From: an uncultured Coriobacteriaceae bacterium
Lineage (GTDB): Bacteria > Actinomycetota > Coriobacteriia > Coriobacteriales > Atopobiaceae
NCBI GenBank assembly: GCA_902766805.1
Contig: CACXFF010000005.1
Coordinates: 1-8,022, forward strand
Length of the DNA: 8,022 nucleotides
Direction: 5' to 3'
Positions 5,875-8,022 of this stretch are shown here, piece by piece. Made by a program: the position numbers and the translations under genes. Position 1 is the stretch's first letter. Each line of letters opens with the position of its first letter. The notes beneath the pieces were generated by a model. That model ran no database searches, was not told the origin of the DNA, and was given only the letters and a program-made list of their open reading frames with translations.

Positions 5875-5903
5875 GAGCGGCCGTGCTTGTCACACGGCCG
5901 CTC
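5875..5903 (+). terminator. Hairpin terminator after purB
   Basis: A perfect 11-bp stem, GAGCGGCCGTG / CACGGCCGCTC, with a 7-base loop, beginning 27 bases after the purB stop codon. The tail (AGTTTGGCTAAGGTTTT) is only moderately T-rich and is itself the left arm of the adjacent inverted-repeat element, so the two structures touch at base 5903. Confidence 0.7.
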
Positions 5904-6019
5904 AGTTTGGCTAAGGTTTTCGGCGATTTCCGAAGTAGTCCCCTCATTATTATCTGGGCTTTTGTCCTTCGGAGGAGCTCCGCTACTCGCCGAACCCCCT
6001 CAAAACCTTAGCCAAACTG
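5903..6019. mobile_element. 117-bp palindromic intergenic element (MITE- or REP-like candidate)
   Basis: Bounded by perfect 18-bp inverted repeats: CAGTTTGGCTAAGGTTTT (5903-5920) and its complement (6002-6019). Inside are further paired segments: CGGCG (5921-5925) with CGCCG (5988-5992), AGTAG (5934-5938) with CTACT (5983-5987), and local hairpins TTCGG/CCGAA (5919-5934) and CGGAG/CTCCG (5970-5982). The centre (about 5940-5970) is richer in A and T than the neighbouring genes. There is no transposase and I see no clear target-site duplication. It may be a small non-autonomous element, a repeated extragenic palindrome, or a bidirectional terminator. The mobile label is tentative; the inverted repeat itself is certain. 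Confidence 0.5.
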
Positions 6020-6066
6020 CCAAAACTTCCATCGGGGTCTTCAAAATCAATCAAATCTCGTAGCAT
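5983..6066 (-). other. Coding-like remnant or chance 27-codon frame
   Basis: A minus-strand frame from ATG 6066 to TAG 5983 would encode 27 residues including DLIDFEDPDGSFGSLAKVL. The frame is open back to about 6128, through the argH terminator. There is no ribosome binding site, and base use is more A+T-rich than the flanking genes. It runs into the right arm of the inverted-repeat element, which encodes SLAKVL; the left arm read on the plus strand gives SLAKVF. It may be a decayed gene end associated with the element, or chance. Confidence 0.25.
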
Positions 6067-6094
6067 CAAGCCGTAAGCGATAACAAGAGTAAAT

Positions 6095-6125
6095 GATGCC
6101 CTGCACGCAATGCTTGCAGGGCATC
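6095..6125 (-). terminator. Rho-independent terminator of argH
   Basis: A perfect 11-bp stem, GATGCCCTGCA / TGCAGGGCATC, with a 9-base loop that can form two more pairs, 49 bases after the argH stop codon. In the minus-strand transcript it is followed by ATTTACTCTTGTT, a fairly T-rich tail. Confidence 0.7.
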
Positions 6126-6174
6126 TCTACGAGCTCTCTGTTGCAGTCTTCCGGCGCTCGAAGCCGCGAGGGGC

Positions 6175-7596
6175 CTACTCGATCACGCCGCCGCGCTCAC
6201 GGATGGCCTTGACGCGGTTGCGGTCGCGGCGCAGCTGCGTGTTGGCTTCCTTGAGCTGCACGCGTACCGCGTCGTGACCGGTGCCGCCATAGGTCGTGCG
6301 CGCACGGGCGATTGCCTCGGGGTCGAGCTCGCCCACGATGTCCTCTGAGAAGTACGGGCTCGCCTTGCGGAACTCCTTGAGCGTGAGGTCCTCCAGACCC
6401 TTGTGCTTCTTCTCGCAGTAGAGCACCAGCTCGCCCACGATCTCGTGGGCCTTGCGGAAGGGGACGCCACGTTTGGCCAGGTAGTCAGCCACGTCGGTCG
6501 CCGCCGTGAAGCCCATCGACGCCTCCTCGTGCATGACGTCTTCATGCACGGTCCACGTGTCGATCATGCCCTCCATGCAGATCATGGCGTCGCGCAGCGT
6601 GTCGAACGCGTCGATGGCGCCTTCTTTGCACTCCTGTAGGTCCTTGTTGTAGGCAAGCGGTATGCCCTTCATCGTGGTGAGCAGGCCCATGAGGCTGCCG
6701 TACACGCGCCCGACCTTGCCGCGCGTGAGCTCGGCGAAGTCGGGGTTCTTCTTCTGCGGCATGATGGAGCTGCCGGTCGAGTACTCGTCGGACAGCGTGA
6801 TGAAACCAAACTCCGTGGTAGACCAGGTAATGATCTCTTCGCACAGGCGGCTCAGGTGCATCATCGACACGCTGCAGGCGTAGAGCAGGTCGAGCAGGTA
6901 GTCGCGGTCGCTCACCGCGTCCATGCTGTTGGGGATGGGATGGTCAAAGCCCAACAGCTCGGTCGTGCGGAAGCGGTCCAACGGATAGGTCGTACCGGCG
7001 AGCGCGGCAGAGCCGAGCGGGTTGGCGTCGGCGGCCTGGTAGGCGTCATTCAGGCGCTTGAAGTCGCGCGTGAACATCCAGAAGTACGCCAGCAGGTGAT
7101 GGCTGAAGAGCACCGGCTGGGCGTGCTGCATGTGCGTGTACCCGGGCATGACCGTGCCGAAGTTCTTGCGCGCGGAGCGGATGATGACCTTGCGCAGGGA
7201 GTAGTTCTCGGCCATGAGGGTGAGCAGCATGGACTTGGCCAAAAGGCGGATGTCGGTAGCCACCTGGTCGTTGCGCGAACGGCCGGTGTGCAGGCGCTGG
7301 CCCGCGGCGCCGATGTCCTCGATGAGCTCGCCCTCGACAGACATGTGGATGTCTTCGTCGTTGATGTCGTACTTGAAGCGGCCCTGGCGGATCTGGTTCT
7401 CAATCTCCAGCAGGCCGACCTCTATGTGCTCGAAGTCGGTCCACGTGATGACGCCCTGCTCGGCGAGCATGCGCGCGTGGGCGATGGACCCCTGGATGTC
7501 CTGGCGGGCCATCTTCTTGTCCACCTCGAGCGACGCGCCAAAGCGCTGCGTGAACTCGCTGACCGACTGTTCGAACCTACCGGACCAAAGTGCCAT
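6175..7596 (-). CDS. argH: Argininosuccinate lyase ArgH
   Basis: A 473-residue cytoplasmic lyase that performs the last step of arginine synthesis, cleaving argininosuccinate to arginine and fumarate. The N-terminus ALWSGRFEQ, the substrate block HTGRSRNDQV (103-112), GYTHMQHAQP with conserved His155, and the superfamily signature GSSIMPQKKNPD (275-286) with the catalytic-loop serines are all present and identify ArgH rather than PurB or fumarase. Length is typical. The start at 7596 has GAGGAGG a few bases upstream. argG and the rest of the arginine genes are not in the window, so here argH is a single gene with its own terminator (6095-6125), convergent with purB. I could not pick out a convincing promoter in 7597-7728. 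Confidence 0.98.
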   Translation of the reverse strand: MALWSGRFEQSVSEFTQRFGASLEVDKKMARQDIQGSIAHARMLAEQGVITWTDFEHIEVGLLEIENQIRQGRFKYDINDEDIHMSVEGELIEDIGAAGQRLHTGRSRNDQVATDIRLLAKSMLLTLMAENYSLRKVIIRSARKNFGTVMPGYTHMQHAQPVLFSHHLLAYFWMFTRDFKRLNDAYQAADANPLGSAALAGTTYPLDRFRTTELLGFDHPIPNSMDAVSDRDYLLDLLYACSVSMMHLSRLCEEIITWSTTEFGFITLSDEYSTGSSIMPQKKNPDFAELTRGKVGRVYGSLMGLLTTMKGIPLAYNKDLQECKEGAIDAFDTLRDAMICMEGMIDTWTVHEDVMHEEASMGFTAATDVADYLAKRGVPFRKAHEIVGELVLYCEKKHKGLEDLTLKEFRKASPYFSEDIVGELDPEAIARARTTYGGTGHDAVRVQLKEANTQLRRDRNRVKAIRERGGVIE

Positions 7597-7728
7597 GACA
7601 TCCTCCTCGTTGCGTGCGTCTAAGTGTATGTGTTGTCAGCTGCGTTGCGCCGAGGACTCGCATCAACGTTTACAAAGTCTTGCCTTGGGGAGGGTTCGAG
7701 ACCCCCATCAGCGGCTGTCGCAAACGAA

Positions 7729-7749
7729 ACGCCCCCGTGAAGGGGGCGT
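7729..7749 (-). terminator. Rho-independent terminator of the surface-protein gene
   Basis: A perfect 8-bp GC-rich stem, ACGCCCCC / GGGGGCGT, with a 5-base loop, about 30 bases after the stop codon at 7782. In the minus-strand transcript the tail is TTCGTTTG, T-rich as expected. A small second hairpin (GGCAC/GTGCC, 7755-7767) lies between the stop codon and it. It separates this gene from argH. The remaining part of the gap (7597-7728) shows only an argH leader and a T-arm-like GGGTTCGAGACCC (7692-7704) that is not a tRNA. Confidence 0.75.
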
Positions 7750-7781
7750 CTGTTGGCACTCAGTGCCCACGTGTTTGCATA

Positions 7782-8022
7782 TCAGTGTTCGAAGCGACGA
7801 GTGCGCCAGACAAGCGCTATGAGGAATACGCTCCCTGCAATGATGGCAACCCATACGATGGTGTTGTCGCCAATGCCGGTATCGGGAACATTCGTGTCTT
7901 CCAGTGTGTTGGTGATGGTGACTTTCGCGGGATTATCGCTCGTGCCCGAGATTTGCGAGAGGTACATCACGAACTTATTCTCATCCGTTGCCGCTGTGTC
8001 TACCGTGACGTTCTCGTTAGCC
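7782..8022 (-). CDS. Sortase-anchored surface protein, C-terminal end (runs off the window)
   Basis: The last 79 residues of a cell-wall protein; the frame is open to the right edge, so the true start lies outside. The C-terminus has the three-part sorting signal: VPDTG (an LPXTG variant) about 34 residues from the end, a hydrophobic helix (about IVWVAIIAGSVFLIALVW), and the basic tail RTRR before FEH. A class A/C-type sortase would cut between Thr and Gly and link the protein to peptidoglycan or into a pilus. The part before it (KVTITNTLEDTNVPDTG) resembles the end of a Cna-B/SpaA-like pilin or adhesin repeat, which is suggestive only. A GTG at 7970 and ATG at 7967 are internal codons, not starts. 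A terminator follows at 7729-7749. Confidence 0.88.
   Translation of the reverse strand, partial: ANENVTVDTAATDENKFVMYLSQISGTSDNPAKVTITNTLEDTNVPDTGIGDNTIVWVAIIAGSVFLIALVWRTRRFEH

Noticed and set aside
6856..7623. Plus-strand open frame of 255 codons opposite argH
   Set aside because: It is antisense to a complete argininosuccinate lyase and shows no domain.
7687..7706. tRNA T-arm-like sequence GGGTTCGAGACCC, possible tRNA or attachment-site remnant
   Set aside because: No acceptor, anticodon or D arm pairs around it, no CCA end follows, and no integrase is nearby; the hairpin is imperfect.

Overview
The window is G+C-rich bacterial chromosome. It fits an actinobacterial gut or oral anaerobe, and I would guess class Coriobacteriia (a Collinsella-, Olsenella- or Atopobium-like relative). 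Grounds are the base composition, a cell-wall sorting signal of the VPDTG type, an RR-type (twin-arginine) anchored envelope protein of no recognised family, and a small TSCPD-family protein beside purB. This placement is inference from style, not from a marker gene.

Layout, left to right. (1) 1-84, minus: the first 28 codons of purC. (2) 166-1392 and 1513-2262, minus: an OmpR-type response regulator followed by its sensor histidine kinase. The 120-bp gap between them carries a large GC-rich hairpin. (3) 2505-3995, minus: an envelope protein with an RR-type signal or anchor, unknown function, 24 bp downstream of (4) 4020-4286, minus, an 88-residue TSCPD-like protein. (5) A divergent control region, 4287-4498, then purB (4499-5848, plus). 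(6) A 326-bp convergent gap, 5849-6174, holding two terminator hairpins and a 117-bp element bounded by perfect 18-bp inverted repeats. (7) argH (6175-7596, minus). (8) 7597-7781, holding a Rho-independent terminator, and then the C-terminal end of a sortase-anchored surface protein (7782-8022, minus, running off the window).

How the genes relate. PurC makes SAICAR, and PurB cleaves SAICAR and adenylosuccinate, so the two purine genes bracket a two-component system and an envelope-protein pair. PurB and ArgH belong to the same fumarate-releasing lyase superfamily, face each other, and are unrelated in pathway apart from both returning fumarate from aspartate. The two-component system probably senses the envelope: the kinase has a very short external loop, and the neighbouring unknown protein is exported or membrane-anchored. 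That link is inferred from position and a shared promoter-proximal motif only.

I do not see a CRISPR array, phage, complete insertion sequence or RNA gene. The points most worth a second look are the inverted-repeat element between purB and argH, the regulator-kinase hairpin, and the repeated ACCC(A/G)CAC boxes at the promoters of the response regulator and the TSCPD gene.
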